A DNA stretch of 64,000 bases from Paenibacillus dendritiformis. Lineage in GTDB: Bacteria > Bacillota > Bacilli > Paenibacillales > Paenibacillaceae. How positions within the stretch are numbered: the first letter of the stretch is position 1; each line of letters opens with the position of its first letter. The DNA lies in assembly GCF_021654795.1 (NCBI RefSeq), contig NZ_AP025344.1, positions 6,138,501-6,202,500 of the forward strand, read 5' to 3'. The position numbers and the translations under genes are program-made. Positions 25,067 to 34,145 of this stretch are shown here, in pieces. The notes below the pieces were generated by a model. It worked only from the letters and a program-made list of their open reading frames with translations. It was not told where the DNA came from and made no database searches.

Positions 25067-27010
25067 ATGAAATGGGACGAATTTTTCGTTACCGGAGAAC
25101 CGATGATCTACGGCGCGATGGCCAGTATCGTCATCGTGTCGCTCGCCATCCTCATCGGGTTAACCTATTTCAAAAAATGGGGTTACCTGTGGCGCGAATG
25201 GCTGACGACCGTCGATCATAAGCGCATCGGCGTCATGTATATCATCGCCGCGCTCCTCATGCTGTTCCGCGGCGGCGTCGACGCCCTGCTGATGCGTACG
25301 CAGCTTGCGGCTCCGGACATGAAGTTCCTGGATGCGCAGCACTATAACGAGATCTTTACGACACACGGGGTCATCATGATCCTGTTCATGGCGATGCCGT
25401 TCATTATCGGCTTAATGAACGTCGTGATCCCGCTTCAGATCGGGGCCCGCGACGTCGCATTTCCACGCTTGAATGCGGTCAGCTTCTGGCTGTTCTTCTT
25501 CGGGGCGATGCTGTTCAACATTTCGTTCGTGATCGGAGGGTCGCCGGACGCCGGCTGGACCGCTTACTTCCCGCTCGCGAGCGTCGAGTTCAGTCCGACC
25601 GTCGGCATGAACTTCTACTCCATCGCGCTGCAGATTGCCGGGATCGGCACCTTGATGACCGGGGTCAACTTCATCGTGACCATTCTCAAAATGCGCGCGC
25701 CTGGCATGACGCTGATGCGCATGCCGATGTTCACGTGGTCGGTTCTCATCACCTGCGTCATCATCCTGTTCGCGTTCCCGGTTCTCACGGTAGCGCTCGC
25801 CTTGATGATGTTCGACCGGATGTTCGGGGCGCAATTCTTCACGATGGCTAATGGCGGCATGGATATGCTGTGGGCCAACCTGTTCTGGGTATGGGGCCAT
25901 CCGGAGGTCTATATCGTCGTCCTCCCTGCGTTCGGGATTTACAGCGAGATTATCTCGACCTTCTCGCGCAAAAACTTGTACGGCTATAAATCGATGGTAT
26001 TCAGCATGGTTGCCATCTCGCTCCTGTCCTTCGTCGTATGGGCTCACCACTTCTATACGATGGGTCACGGGGCCATGGTCAACGGCTTCTTCTCCGTCAC
26101 GACGATGGCGATAGCCGTGCCGACCGGCGTCAAAATATTCAACTGGCTCTTCACGATGCAAAAAGGGAAGATACAGTTTACGACGCCGATGATGTATGCC
26201 CTCGCCTTCATTCCGATCTTCACGATCGGGGGCGTCACGGGCGTCATGCTCGCGATGGCGAGCGCCGACTATCAATACCATAATACGATGTTCCTGGTCG
26301 CGCACTTCCACTATGTGCTTATTCCAGGCACCGTGTTCGCGGTCATTGCCGGCATGTACTACTGGTTCCCGAAAATATTCGGCTTCCGCCTGAACGAGCG
26401 TCTGGGCAAAATCAGCTTCTGGTTCATCGCGATCTGCTTCAACATCACGTTCTTGCCGCTGTTCTTCCTCGGCTTGAACGGCATGACGCGCCGGATGTAC
26501 ACCTACTCGGCCGAGACCGGCTTCGGTCCGCTGAACCTGATCGCCACGATTGGCGCCTTCGGTCTGGCTATCGGCTTCGCGATTCTCGTGTACAACATTT
26601 ACTGGAGCGCCCGGTACGCGCCAAGAGACAAGACGGGCGACCCTTGGGATGCGCGTACGCTGGAGTGGAGCACCCACAGTCCGGTGCCGGAGTACAACTT
26701 CGCCGTCATCCCGAATGTGAAGAGCATGGACGCGTTCTGGTTCTGGAAAAAAGACAAACAGCCGCTGTATGAAGACAAAATCGAAGAGATCCATATGCCG
26801 AATAACAGCGGACAACCGTTTATTCTGGGCGTCATCTTCTTCTTCCTGGGCTTCTTCCTCGTCTTCAGCTGGTGGATTCCGTCCATCATCGCCGGCCTGG
26901 GTGTGCTGATTATGCTCGCGGTCCGCTCCTTCGAGCGCGATCACGGCCACCACATTCCGGTGAAGACGATTCAGGAGACGGAACAACGATTGCGGGGTGA
27001 ACAAGCATGA
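25067..27010 (+). CDS. qoxB: cytochrome aa3 quinol oxidase subunit I
   Basis: 647 aa haem-copper oxidase core. The haem and CuB ligands are visible: TTHGVIM, WGHPEVYIVVLPAFG (with the His-Tyr cross-link and proton-channel residues), AHHFYTMG and HFHYVLIPG. It reduces oxygen to water with electrons from menaquinol while pumping protons. It overlaps qoxC by ATGA. Confidence 0.96.
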   Translation: MKWDEFFVTGEPMIYGAMASIVIVSLAILIGLTYFKKWGYLWREWLTTVDHKRIGVMYIIAALLMLFRGGVDALLMRTQLAAPDMKFLDAQHYNEIFTTHGVIMILFMAMPFIIGLMNVVIPLQIGARDVAFPRLNAVSFWLFFFGAMLFNISFVIGGSPDAGWTAYFPLASVEFSPTVGMNFYSIALQIAGIGTLMTGVNFIVTILKMRAPGMTLMRMPMFTWSVLITCVIILFAFPVLTVALALMMFDRMFGAQFFTMANGGMDMLWANLFWVWGHPEVYIVVLPAFGIYSEIISTFSRKNLYGYKSMVFSMVAISLLSFVVWAHHFYTMGHGAMVNGFFSVTTMAIAVPTGVKIFNWLFTMQKGKIQFTTPMMYALAFIPIFTIGGVTGVMLAMASADYQYHNTMFLVAHFHYVLIPGTVFAVIAGMYYWFPKIFGFRLNERLGKISFWFIAICFNITFLPLFFLGLNGMTRRMYTYSAETGFGPLNLIATIGAFGLAIGFAILVYNIYWSARYAPRDKTGDPWDARTLEWSTHSPVPEYNFAVIPNVKSMDAFWFWKKDKQPLYEDKIEEIHMPNNSGQPFILGVIFFFLGFFLVFSWWIPSIIAGLGVLIMLAVRSFERDHGHHIPVKTIQETEQRLRGEQA

Positions 27011-27603
27011 AAGTAGATAACACGCTGCCGCTTGAATATCGCTCGGAGGAGAACAGCAACCGTATTTTCGGATTCTGGTTGTTCCTGGGGGCAGAGATTG
27101 TCCTCTTCTCCACCCTCTTTGCTGTCTATCTGACATTGTGGAACCGTACGGGCAGCGGCCCGACGGGTACGGATATTTTTGAACTGAAGGGCGTCCTGAT
27201 CGAGACGTTCCTGCTGCTGACCAGCAGCTTCACCTGCGGTCTCGCGATTCACAGCATGCGTCTCGGACTGAAGAAGCCGACGCTCGTCTTCTTCGGCATC
27301 ACCCTGCTGCTCGGCCTTGGCTTCCTCGGCGTCGAGATTGCCGAGTTCGTAACCTATGTCCATGAAGGCGCAACCCTGCAGACGAGCGCCTTCCTGTCCA
27401 GCTTGTTCGTGCTGCTGGGCACGCATGGCGCGCACGTCACGCTGGGCCTGCTGTGGGGAGCAGGGATAATGATTCAGATTACGCGCGAAGGCTTTACGAT
27501 GGATACATCGAATAAATCGTTCATCTTCTCGCTGTACTGGCACTTCCTTGACGTCGTCTGGATCTTCATCTTCAGCTTTGTCTACTTGAAAGGATTGATG
27601 TGA
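27007..27603 (+). CDS. qoxC: cytochrome aa3 quinol oxidase subunit III
   Basis: 198 aa, five membrane helices, typical COX3 ending WHFLDVVWIFIFSFVYLKG. Translationally coupled to qoxB (four-base overlap) and one base from qoxD. Confidence 0.95.
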   Translation: MKVDNTLPLEYRSEENSNRIFGFWLFLGAEIVLFSTLFAVYLTLWNRTGSGPTGTDIFELKGVLIETFLLLTSSFTCGLAIHSMRLGLKKPTLVFFGITLLLGLGFLGVEIAEFVTYVHEGATLQTSAFLSSLFVLLGTHGAHVTLGLLWGAGIMIQITREGFTMDTSNKSFIFSLYWHFLDVVWIFIFSFVYLKGLM

Positions 27604-27604
27604 C

Positions 27605-27892
27605 ATGAAACAACTGTTCCCGATTCGTCATGTGATGGGATATGTCTTCTCTCTCATCCTTTCTGTCGTCGCGCTGGCCGTCATCTTCTGGGATATGTCG
27701 TTCGCCATGGGAATGACCATCCTGCTCGTCTGTGCAGCTATCCAGGCATCGGTGCAGTTGTTCTTGTTCATGCACGCCACGGAAGACAAGACAACGAAGT
27801 CGTCCAACATGACGAACCTCGTCTATGCGCTGTTCGTCGGTCTGGTCACCGTATTCGGTACGCTGTTCACGATGATCTGGGGTTATCAATAA
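27605..27892 (+). CDS. qoxD: cytochrome aa3 quinol oxidase subunit IV
   Basis: 95 aa, three membrane helices, CyoD/QoxD type (LFLFMHATEDKTTKSSN between helices 2 and 3). Last gene of qoxABCD. Confidence 0.93.
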   Translation: MKQLFPIRHVMGYVFSLILSVVALAVIFWDMSFAMGMTILLVCAAIQASVQLFLFMHATEDKTTKSSNMTNLVYALFVGLVTVFGTLFTMIWGYQ

Positions 27893-27910
27893 AGCGAAAT
27901 ATTCACCTGC

Positions 27911-27981
27911 AAATAAGCCTGCTCCTACCCTGGAGCAGGCTTATTTCAGACTGTCGGCAAAGTCCTGTCGACAGTCTTTTT
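27911..27981 (+). terminator. double terminator after qoxD
   Basis: First hairpin 27911-27946, AAATAAGCCTGCTCC paired with GGAGCAGGCTTATTT. Second 27949-27976, GACTGTCG with CGACAGTC, followed by TTTTTC. The first hairpin recurs almost unchanged at 28627-28664. Confidence 0.88.
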
Positions 27982-28117
27982 CTTAGGCAGGGCGGGGCCG
28001 GGGAAGGCAGGACCGTTAGGTCAGGGCAAGCGGGTACGGCATGGAGCAAGATGGTCCGCGGTTGAAGCGGTACGCGCATGAAGGAATCTCGCCCGCGGTT
28101 GTAGCCAGCGGGTACGG

Positions 28118-28312
28118 CATGAAATTGCTGCATAGGCGCAGCATTTTTAGCCTCAAGAGGTTAAATTCCGAGAAAATCCTGTAAAACTGCATCATTTCGC
28201 CATTTTGAACGCTATCTGCGCCTTGCCGCGGGATTATTGCTGTATTTTCGCAGTAATCCTATGTTCGCATACTCGTGCCAATGAAATTGCTGCATTCTTG
28301 CAGTATTGCAGA
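28118..28312. repeat. dispersed Paenibacillus-type intergenic repeat, copy 1
   Basis: Contains TCCTGTAAAACTGCATCA and GAAATTGCTGCATTCTTGCAG segments that match the copies at 51766 and 55434. It is the most diverged of the three. No gene lies in 27982-28444. Confidence 0.55.
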
Positions 28313-28444
28313 GCAGATAGCTCAGTTCAGAAGCTCAATCCATATCATGGTGTAAAAAGAAAATGGCATAAAAGAAGAGCCACAGCAAGGATCCACGTAT
28401 AAGAATAAGATTGTCGAGACAACATGCCGAAGGAGGATCTGGCT

Positions 28445-28632
28445 ATGACCAGAGATGAGGAGATAGCGCCTTATTAGAATCTATCATGAATCAAGTTTTG
28501 CAGGCGCAGGCAACGGAACAGTGGAAGACGAGACACTATGACTGAGCAGAAAAGCGTGCAGTTGACCGTAATGGAACCATCCAAAACGGGACAAGGCCTG
28601 CCCCTTTCATATTTGTCGACGCCCTGAAATAA
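28445..28632 (+). pseudogene. IS256-family transposase remnant
   Basis: A start behind AAGGAGG gives MTRDEEIA. After a one-base frameshift the next frame reads LLESIMNQVLQAQATEQ, and later, in another stretch, DRNGTIQN and PFIFVDALK. These resemble the N-terminus and the catalytic-domain start of IS256/Mutator transposases, with most of the gene deleted. No terminal repeats were identified. Confidence 0.5.
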
Positions 28633-28664
28633 GCCTGCTCCATGGTAAGGAGCAGGCTTATTTT
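28627..28664. terminator. second copy of the qox-type hairpin
   Basis: AAATAAGCCTGCTCC, a seven-base loop, GGAGCAGGCTTATTT, then TTGATTTT. The stem is identical to 27911-27946, so the two copies bracket the 680-bp decayed segment. Confidence 0.75.
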
Positions 28665-28766
28665 GATTTTATTTTCGAAATATCAATTAAGATTCAGATT
28701 ATTTCATTTCCATAAATGTCCTTATATAGTATCATAAGGAATGAAAAATAATAGGAGGTACGGAAA

Positions 28767-29499
28767 ATGAAGCGCAGGTTTTCATCTTTTTCATTAATTT
28801 TCCTGTCAATTGTTCATCCTGTTGCAACTTACTCCAGTGGCTTCCGCATACGAAGATAACACAAACCGTTACTTGAATCTAGGTTTTTCCCTATCAGAAA
28901 TTAAGGACTTTACCGAAGTAGATAGGAACTATCTGAATGGACTGGATGGAGATTTGGTCTTAAAAAGCGAAAAGTACTTTCAAATCATCTCTCAACTTTC
29001 TACTAAGACCCCAAAAGAATTTCTTTTTAAAAATTCATTTCAATGGTTAACTGAACCTAATTTTACATTAGAAGATGTTGTTGCCATAACCCATCCTGAG
29101 CATTTTTCACATGTAAATAACAGCGAAATATTTAAATATACGTACGATACTTATACCAATATGCTCCCTCCTTCCTATGTTGGTACGAAAGATGTCTACC
29201 AATGGGATGCCAACCGGAATAATACGTACGGCATGGCATTCGTCTACGACTTGCTAGGCTCTGATAGAGATGGGCTTGGGAACAAGTTAATTGTGAGAAA
29301 TAATAGAGGATATATGGCTTATCGGGTGACTCTAAATAATAACACCTACTTCCAGGGCAGTGCGCATGCTCATTACGCACATACTCAATATGGCATTAGT
29401 GGTCTAAGCATCGATTTAAAGTCGGGAAGCCTGTCCTTGTCTGGAGCAATTAGCGTTGATTATGCCGATGATGTGGGGAAAACGTTTGACATTGAATAA
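28767..29499 (+). pseudogene. secreted protein of unknown function with frameshifted signal peptide
   Basis: The ATG at 28767 has a good site (AGGAGGTACGGAAA) and encodes MKRRFSSFSLIFLS, but its frame stops after 30 codons. From 28810 the +1 frame continues with ILLQLTPVASA-YEDN, the second half of a signal peptide, and about 215 more residues to 29499. One extra base in the TTTT run near 28798 would explain the break. The mature part has a helical first half and a beta-rich second half (SAHAHYAHTQYGIS); I do not recognise the family. GC content is clearly lower than in the neighbours, suggesting transfer. If the TTG at 28810 is used, the protein would lack a full signal. Confidence 0.6.
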
Positions 29500-29565
29500 T
29501 TCAAATTTCTTTGGCAACGGGTTTATGCTCGTTGCCACACTTTTTCCTATAACGGAGGTGTCACT

Positions 29566-29739
29566 TTGTTTGGCCTATACTTTTTCCTCGTCTTCGTAAG
29601 TGCCATCTGCTTTCTTATCAGTTTTGTCAGCACAATCAAAGGGATTGTGGATCGGTCCACCTACAAAGAGCGCCTGTTCTGGGCTTGTGTAAGCATGGTC
29701 GTCTTTCTCTACTGTATAATGGCAGTCTTACTCAGATAA
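29566..29739 (+). CDS. 57-residue membrane protein
   Basis: TTG start behind GGAGGTG with a five-base spacer. Two membrane helices (LYFFLVFVSAICFLISFVS and LFWACVSMVVFLYCIMAVLL) are joined by a charged turn, DRSTYKERL. It follows the low-GC secreted protein by 66 bp on the same strand and may belong with it. Family not recognised. Confidence 0.6.
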   Translation: MFGLYFFLVFVSAICFLISFVSTIKGIVDRSTYKERLFWACVSMVVFLYCIMAVLLR

Positions 29740-29876
29740 TAATACAAAGTACATTTCTGGACTTCCAAAGAGTATTCTCACTTGATTGAATGTTTTGTTT
29801 TGTCCATATCAGCGCGGTGGCCTTTCTCCTTTGAGCACAATCCTCTAGGCTCACTGCCACTCTTTCAGCCTCTGCA

Positions 29877-29915
29877 AAATCCTATCCTGGTTTTACCGAG
29901 ATAGGATTTTCTTAT
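29877..29915 (+). terminator. intrinsic terminator
   Basis: AAAATCCTATC paired with GATAGGATTTT, then CTTATG. It ends the transcript of the small membrane protein. Confidence 0.7.
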
Positions 29916-30036
29916 GTCTATAGCGACTCGGTGCAGCCCCCCTCTTTATTGATGCAACTCGCCGCATATGTGACCCCTCGCCCCCTTCCAGAATAGGATG
30001 GTCTAGGCAAATAACTATAGGGAGGATCCGAACGCT

Positions 30037-30942
30037 ATGTACGATTACCCCATGTATCCTTATTACAGTACAATGACGAAGTGCGAGGAGCAGCCGATTA
30101 CGTTCCCGCCCCAGCATCAAAATCAGCAGCCTGGGCTGGAATATGTAATGTGTCCGCGGCCGATCGCGGAGAATCCGCACTATACCGGCAGCGGCAAGCT
30201 TCGGGATCGGACCGTGCTCATTACGGGCGGGGACAGCGGCATTGGGCGGGCTGTGGCCATTGCTTGCGCCAAGGAAGGAGCGGCGGTCGCCTTCGCTTAC
30301 CTGTATGAAGAGGTCGATGCAGAGGAGACCCGCGCCCGGATCGAACAGTTGGGAGGACGTGTCCTGGCGATGAAGGCCGATCTCCGCAGCAGGGCCGCGT
30401 GCTGCGACATCGTGGAGCAGACGCTGCGCCGCTTCGGACGGCTCGATGTGCTGATCAATAATATCGGCGTGCAGTATCCGCAGCACAGCCTGCTTGATAT
30501 TACGGAGGAACAGCTAGAGCAGACGTTCCGGACCAATGTCTTCTCCTTCTTCTTCGTCACGCAGGCGGCGCTGCCCCATCTGAAGCCGGGCAGCTCAATT
30601 ATCAATACTGCCTCGGTTACTGCTTATCGCGGCGAGAAGACCTTGATTGACTATTCGTCGACAAAGGGCGCCATCGTATCCTTCACCCGCTCATTGTCCC
30701 TCTCGCTGGTCGAGCAAGGCATCCGCGTCAACGCGGTCGCCCCGGGCCCGATCTGGACTCCGCTCATTCCGTCCAGCTTCCCCGCCGATCGGGTGGCGGT
30801 CTTCGGATCGGATACGCCAATGAAGCGGGCCGGCCAGCCGTTCGAGCTCGCTCCCGCGTATATCTACCTGGCGAGCGACGACTCTCGCTACGTGACCGGC
30901 GAGACGATGCATGTGAACGGCGGCGGGTTCATTACCTCTTGA
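30037..30942 (+). CDS. short-chain dehydrogenase/reductase (YhdF/Gsp39-like)
   Basis: 301 aa. A 45-residue proline/glutamine-rich N-terminal extension typical of the YhdF/YdaD/YhxC general-stress group is followed by a Rossmann fold with TGGDSGIGRAV and NNIG. The catalytic Ser-Tyr-Lys set is in TASVTAY and DYSSTKGA. It ends with GETMHVNGGGF. NAD(P)-dependent; substrate unknown. Start behind GGAGGATCC. Stands alone. Confidence 0.88.
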   Translation: MYDYPMYPYYSTMTKCEEQPITFPPQHQNQQPGLEYVMCPRPIAENPHYTGSGKLRDRTVLITGGDSGIGRAVAIACAKEGAAVAFAYLYEEVDAEETRARIEQLGGRVLAMKADLRSRAACCDIVEQTLRRFGRLDVLINNIGVQYPQHSLLDITEEQLEQTFRTNVFSFFFVTQAALPHLKPGSSIINTASVTAYRGEKTLIDYSSTKGAIVSFTRSLSLSLVEQGIRVNAVAPGPIWTPLIPSSFPADRVAVFGSDTPMKRAGQPFELAPAYIYLASDDSRYVTGETMHVNGGGFITS

Positions 30943-31006
30943 GCCCGGCCGCAAGGAGCAGGGCGGCTCGCGGTCCGGCGGCCAGCCTGCCGATGGCCTG
31001 CCGAGG

Positions 31007-31438
31007 CTAGGCCGCCTTTCTTCTCATCACTTGATAGATAACCTCGGAGAACACCAGCCCCATCGCGATCGCCCCCGATATCATCGCCGCCTTGACCCCA
31101 AGCTGCACCGCGATGTCGTATTGATTCCAGACCGCATGCCGCATCGCGTCATAGGCCATGCCGCCGGGCACAAGCGGGATAATGCCGGAGACATTGAAAA
31201 TAATGATCGGCGTCCGGTACTTCTTGGCGAAGACGTGGCTTATCATCGTCACGACGAAGGAGGCGATCAAGGTCGCCGGAATGGCATCGAACCCGACCAT
31301 TGTACACGAGAGGTAGACAAGCCACCCCATTAAGCCGACGAAGCCGCACTGCACAAGATTCTTCGCCGGAACATTGAAAAGGATACCGAAAGCAGCCGTC
31401 GCGAAGAAGCTGACCGCCAGTTGTTCGATGAAGCTCAT
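31007..31438 (-). CDS. threonine/serine exporter, small subunit (ThrE_2/YjjB type)
   Basis: 143 aa, four to five helices, with NVSGIIPLVPGGMAYDAMR, the signature of the C-terminal half of ThrE exporters. The ATG at 31438 is preferred over 31444 because AAGGAGG lies six bases before it. It pairs with the upstream gene 31455-32213 as a split ThrE transporter. Confidence 0.86.
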   Translation of the reverse strand: MSFIEQLAVSFFATAAFGILFNVPAKNLVQCGFVGLMGWLVYLSCTMVGFDAIPATLIASFVVTMISHVFAKKYRTPIIIFNVSGIIPLVPGGMAYDAMRHAVWNQYDIAVQLGVKAAMISGAIAMGLVFSEVIYQVMRRKAA

Positions 31439-31454
31439 TCCCATCCTCCTTCCC

Positions 31455-32213
31455 TTATCCGAGGGACAAGACGCATGCGATTCCGGCGCCGATCGCGAAG
31501 GCCGTCAGGAAGGCCTCCGCGCCCTTCGAGATGCCGGAGACGAGATGTCCGGCCATCAGATCCCGAACGGCATTCGTAATCAGCAGTCCGGGGACGAGCG
31601 GCATGACCGAACCGATGATAATTTTATCCAAGTCGCGCCCCAGCCCATAGGTGACGCATAGATAGGACACCGTCCCGATGGCGATTGACGCCAGGAACTC
31701 GGCGAAAAACTTGATGCGCACCAGTCCGTGCACATACAGCAGCAGCGAGAAGCCGATGCCGCCCGCCAGCATCGCGGGCACAAATTCCGGCCAGCCGCCC
31801 CGGAACATTATGGCGAAGCAGCCGCTGGAGACCGTTGCCGCGGCGATTTGGAGCCATAGCGGGTATGCCAGGCGGGCCTTGTCGATTCGCTGCAGCAAGC
31901 GCAGCGCCTCAGCCGCCGGAAGACCGTCGCCGCTAATCCTGCGCGAAATATGGTTGACGAGCGTCACCTTCTTCAGATCGGTCGACCGCTCCCCGATGCG
32001 GAACAGCCGCGTCGTCGGCGCGGAGCCGTCAATAGCGAAGATGATTCCGGTCGGCGTCACGAAGCTATGACTGTTCTCGTAGCCGTAAGCAGCCGCAATC
32101 CGCATCATCGTGTCCTCTACCCGGTACGTCTCGCCGCCGCATTGGAGCATAATTTTCCCCGCGAGAAGACATACCTGGGTCACCTCGTAGCTTGCACTCG
32201 GCTGTGCGCTCAT
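31455..32213 (-). CDS. threonine/serine exporter, large subunit (ThrE/YjjP type)
   Basis: 252 aa. A cytoplasmic N-terminal half (AGKIMLQCGGETYRVEDTM, then FVTPTGIIFAI) precedes five helices ending with a MPLVPGLLITNAVRDLMAGH segment, the DUF1212/ThrE pattern. The ATG at 32213 has GGGGAG seven bases upstream, so the longer frame from 32258 is not needed. Sixteen bases from its partner. Confidence 0.86.
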   Translation of the reverse strand: MSAQPSASYEVTQVCLLAGKIMLQCGGETYRVEDTMMRIAAAYGYENSHSFVTPTGIIFAIDGSAPTTRLFRIGERSTDLKKVTLVNHISRRISGDGLPAAEALRLLQRIDKARLAYPLWLQIAAATVSSGCFAIMFRGGWPEFVPAMLAGGIGFSLLLYVHGLVRIKFFAEFLASIAIGTVSYLCVTYGLGRDLDKIIIGSVMPLVPGLLITNAVRDLMAGHLVSGISKGAEAFLTAFAIGAGIACVLSLG

Positions 32214-32396
32214 TGCTTCACTCCCCATACTGGCCATCTGCGCTGTCATTGATGACATGCTTGGGACATGCCGCGATGTCCATTCGCAAAAAGGAGAGCC
32301 GTCGCTCTCCTTCTCATAGCATTCTGCCTATAGTGTAACCGACGCCTCCCGGTTTAGTCCAGATGAGGAAAATGCAGCCTGCCAGGCACCCGCCAC

Positions 32397-33152
32397 CTAG
32401 CTGCGATACACATTGTGATGCCATTCCTGATGCAGGAACGGACCGTCACAATTCTGGACCGCTTCATCATAAGACAAAGGTTGTTCGCTAACCAATATCG
32501 CCTCGAAGTAAGCGATACGATTCGCAATAGCGCGTTCGATTGCCTCCCGGCCGCTGATGATCGGGCCATGGCTCGGGATAAGCGCATAATCCCCGTATTT
32601 CCTAAGCTTATCCAGCGAGTCCCGATGTCTCGCCACATACTGGCCGCTATCCACCGATGGCAGTATCGCTTCTCCGCCGTTCGTGAACATAAGCTCGTCG
32701 CCGATATGAGCGTACTGCCCGTTGATGAGGACAAGCGCACTGCAATGCGCATGGCCAGGGAAGGAAAACAGCGTCAATTCGAAGGAACCGAACGGCAGGT
32801 GCAGCGGCTCGTCGAATACGATATCCGGCGTAAAACACGGATGATCCCCCGGATCGGTCCACATATCGAGCGTCACCTGGTAATGCGCGCTTCCGTAAAT
32901 CGGGACTTCAGGAAGCGCCTTCAGTCCATATATGTGGTCAGCGTGGAAATGCGTCAGTATGACCCCCTCAATCGCGATGCCCTGGGAGGTCAGATCTTCA
33001 TATACTTGCTGGGCATGCTCCTCGAAGGCGGTATCGATAAGCATCGCCTTGCCATTCTCAATCAGGGCCGTAATATTGTAACCGTAATGCCTGTCCGGGC
33101 GCGGCTCAAACATGTAAAGTACGATGCCATCCGCAATCTGGTGCTTCTCCAT
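32397..33152 (-). CDS. metallo-beta-lactamase-fold hydrolase
   Basis: 251 aa. HFHADH (about 68-73) plus the later GHAHCS, GDELMF and SHGP segments supply the two-metal site. The substrate is unknown; the family covers lactonases, glyoxalase II and others. It starts five bases behind AGGAGG. A WYL regulator lies just upstream on the same strand and probably controls it. Confidence 0.88.
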   Translation of the reverse strand: MEKHQIADGIVLYMFEPRPDRHYGYNITALIENGKAMLIDTAFEEHAQQVYEDLTSQGIAIEGVILTHFHADHIYGLKALPEVPIYGSAHYQVTLDMWTDPGDHPCFTPDIVFDEPLHLPFGSFELTLFSFPGHAHCSALVLINGQYAHIGDELMFTNGGEAILPSVDSGQYVARHRDSLDKLRKYGDYALIPSHGPIISGREAIERAIANRIAYFEAILVSEQPLSYDEAVQNCDGPFLHQEWHHNVYRS

Positions 33153-33227
33153 AGCAACCTCCTGTGTCGAGATAATGATCCTTGTTCAACACCCTCACTA
33201 TAAAATAAAATGACTGACAACTATATG

Positions 33228-34145
33228 TCAGCCATGATACGACAACCACATTTCATAAATATATTGTTGGACGGCATTTCTGACCTGGGGAGGATCGACG
33301 ACCGTACAGTCCTTGCCGAAGCCAATGATGAACTTGGATAGACCCTCTTCATACGGAAAATAATCCGTGACGATAAAATGTCCCTCCTCGGTTCTCGTTA
33401 TCGACTCCTTCGGAAAATGCTCCGCCAGTTGCCCTCCGATACGGGCAGAGAATTGCAGCGTCACCTTGATGCTGCTGTGATAATACCCCTCATCGAGCAG
33501 TCTCTGGACCGCTTCCGCCGACTCCGGCCGCTTCTCGTAATGTCCGCCCAACCGCAGCTGCCGGATCCGCACCAGCTTGAAGCGGCGGTAACCGTTCCGG
33601 ATGCGGCAATATCCATTAAGATGCCAGTGGCCTCCAGAGAAAGCGATCTGGACCGGCTCTACCGTCCGCTCCTCGACGTCCATGCGCCGGTTCATATAAT
33701 CGAAGACAAGCAGCCGCGATTGCTCCAGCGCTTGATTCATCAGCTGCAGGCTGCTCCTCAGCTCATCCTCCATGCTAAAATGAGACAGGTTGATGCTCCA
33801 TGCATCCGCGACAGGACGTCTCCGCTCATGCTCGAATTTCAACACCATATCGTTGAAATGCGGGTTCTTCCCGAACAGCATGTTCAAATTGTTCGCGACG
33901 GCCAGAAACGTTGCGGCCTCCCCTTCGTTCAGGAACAGATTGGAAACTTGATAATTCTCCATCAGGTAGTAGCCTCCGCCCGGCCCGCCGAGCGCCGCGA
34001 TCGGCACCCCGGCTTCGCCCAGCTTGTCGATATCCCGGTAGATAGTGCGAAGAGAGACCTCGAAATGTTCGGCCAGTTCCTGGCCCGTCACCTTTCCCCG
34101 CTGCGCGATGATTAGCAGCATAGAGAGCAGCCGCTCGACTCTCAT
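33228..34145 (-). CDS. YafY/WYL-domain HTH regulator
   Basis: 305 aa. HTH_11 (TGQELAEHFEVSLRTIYRDIDKLGEAGVPI) at 15-50, then a WYL domain (GGHWHLNGYCRIRNGYRRFKLVRI) and a C-terminal WCX-like region. Its start overlaps the end of the 34142-34795 membrane gene (ATGA). Probable regulator of the following metallo-hydrolase gene. Confidence 0.88.
   Translation of the reverse strand: MRVERLLSMLLIIAQRGKVTGQELAEHFEVSLRTIYRDIDKLGEAGVPIAALGGPGGGYYLMENYQVSNLFLNEGEAATFLAVANNLNMLFGKNPHFNDMVLKFEHERRRPVADAWSINLSHFSMEDELRSSLQLMNQALEQSRLLVFDYMNRRMDVEERTVEPVQIAFSGGHWHLNGYCRIRNGYRRFKLVRIRQLRLGGHYEKRPESAEAVQRLLDEGYYHSSIKVTLQFSARIGGQLAEHFPKESITRTEEGHFIVTDYFPYEEGLSKFIIGFGKDCTVVDPPQVRNAVQQYIYEMWLSYHG

Noticed and set aside
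25412..27136. 574-codon minus-strand frame across qoxB
   Set aside because: Complement of a highly conserved oxidase subunit; charged low-complexity product typical of antisense frames.
27911..28664. Repeated 15-bp hairpins as transposon terminal inverted repeats
   Set aside because: Each copy is itself a complete hairpin directly after a gene end, which fits terminators better; no target duplication was seen.
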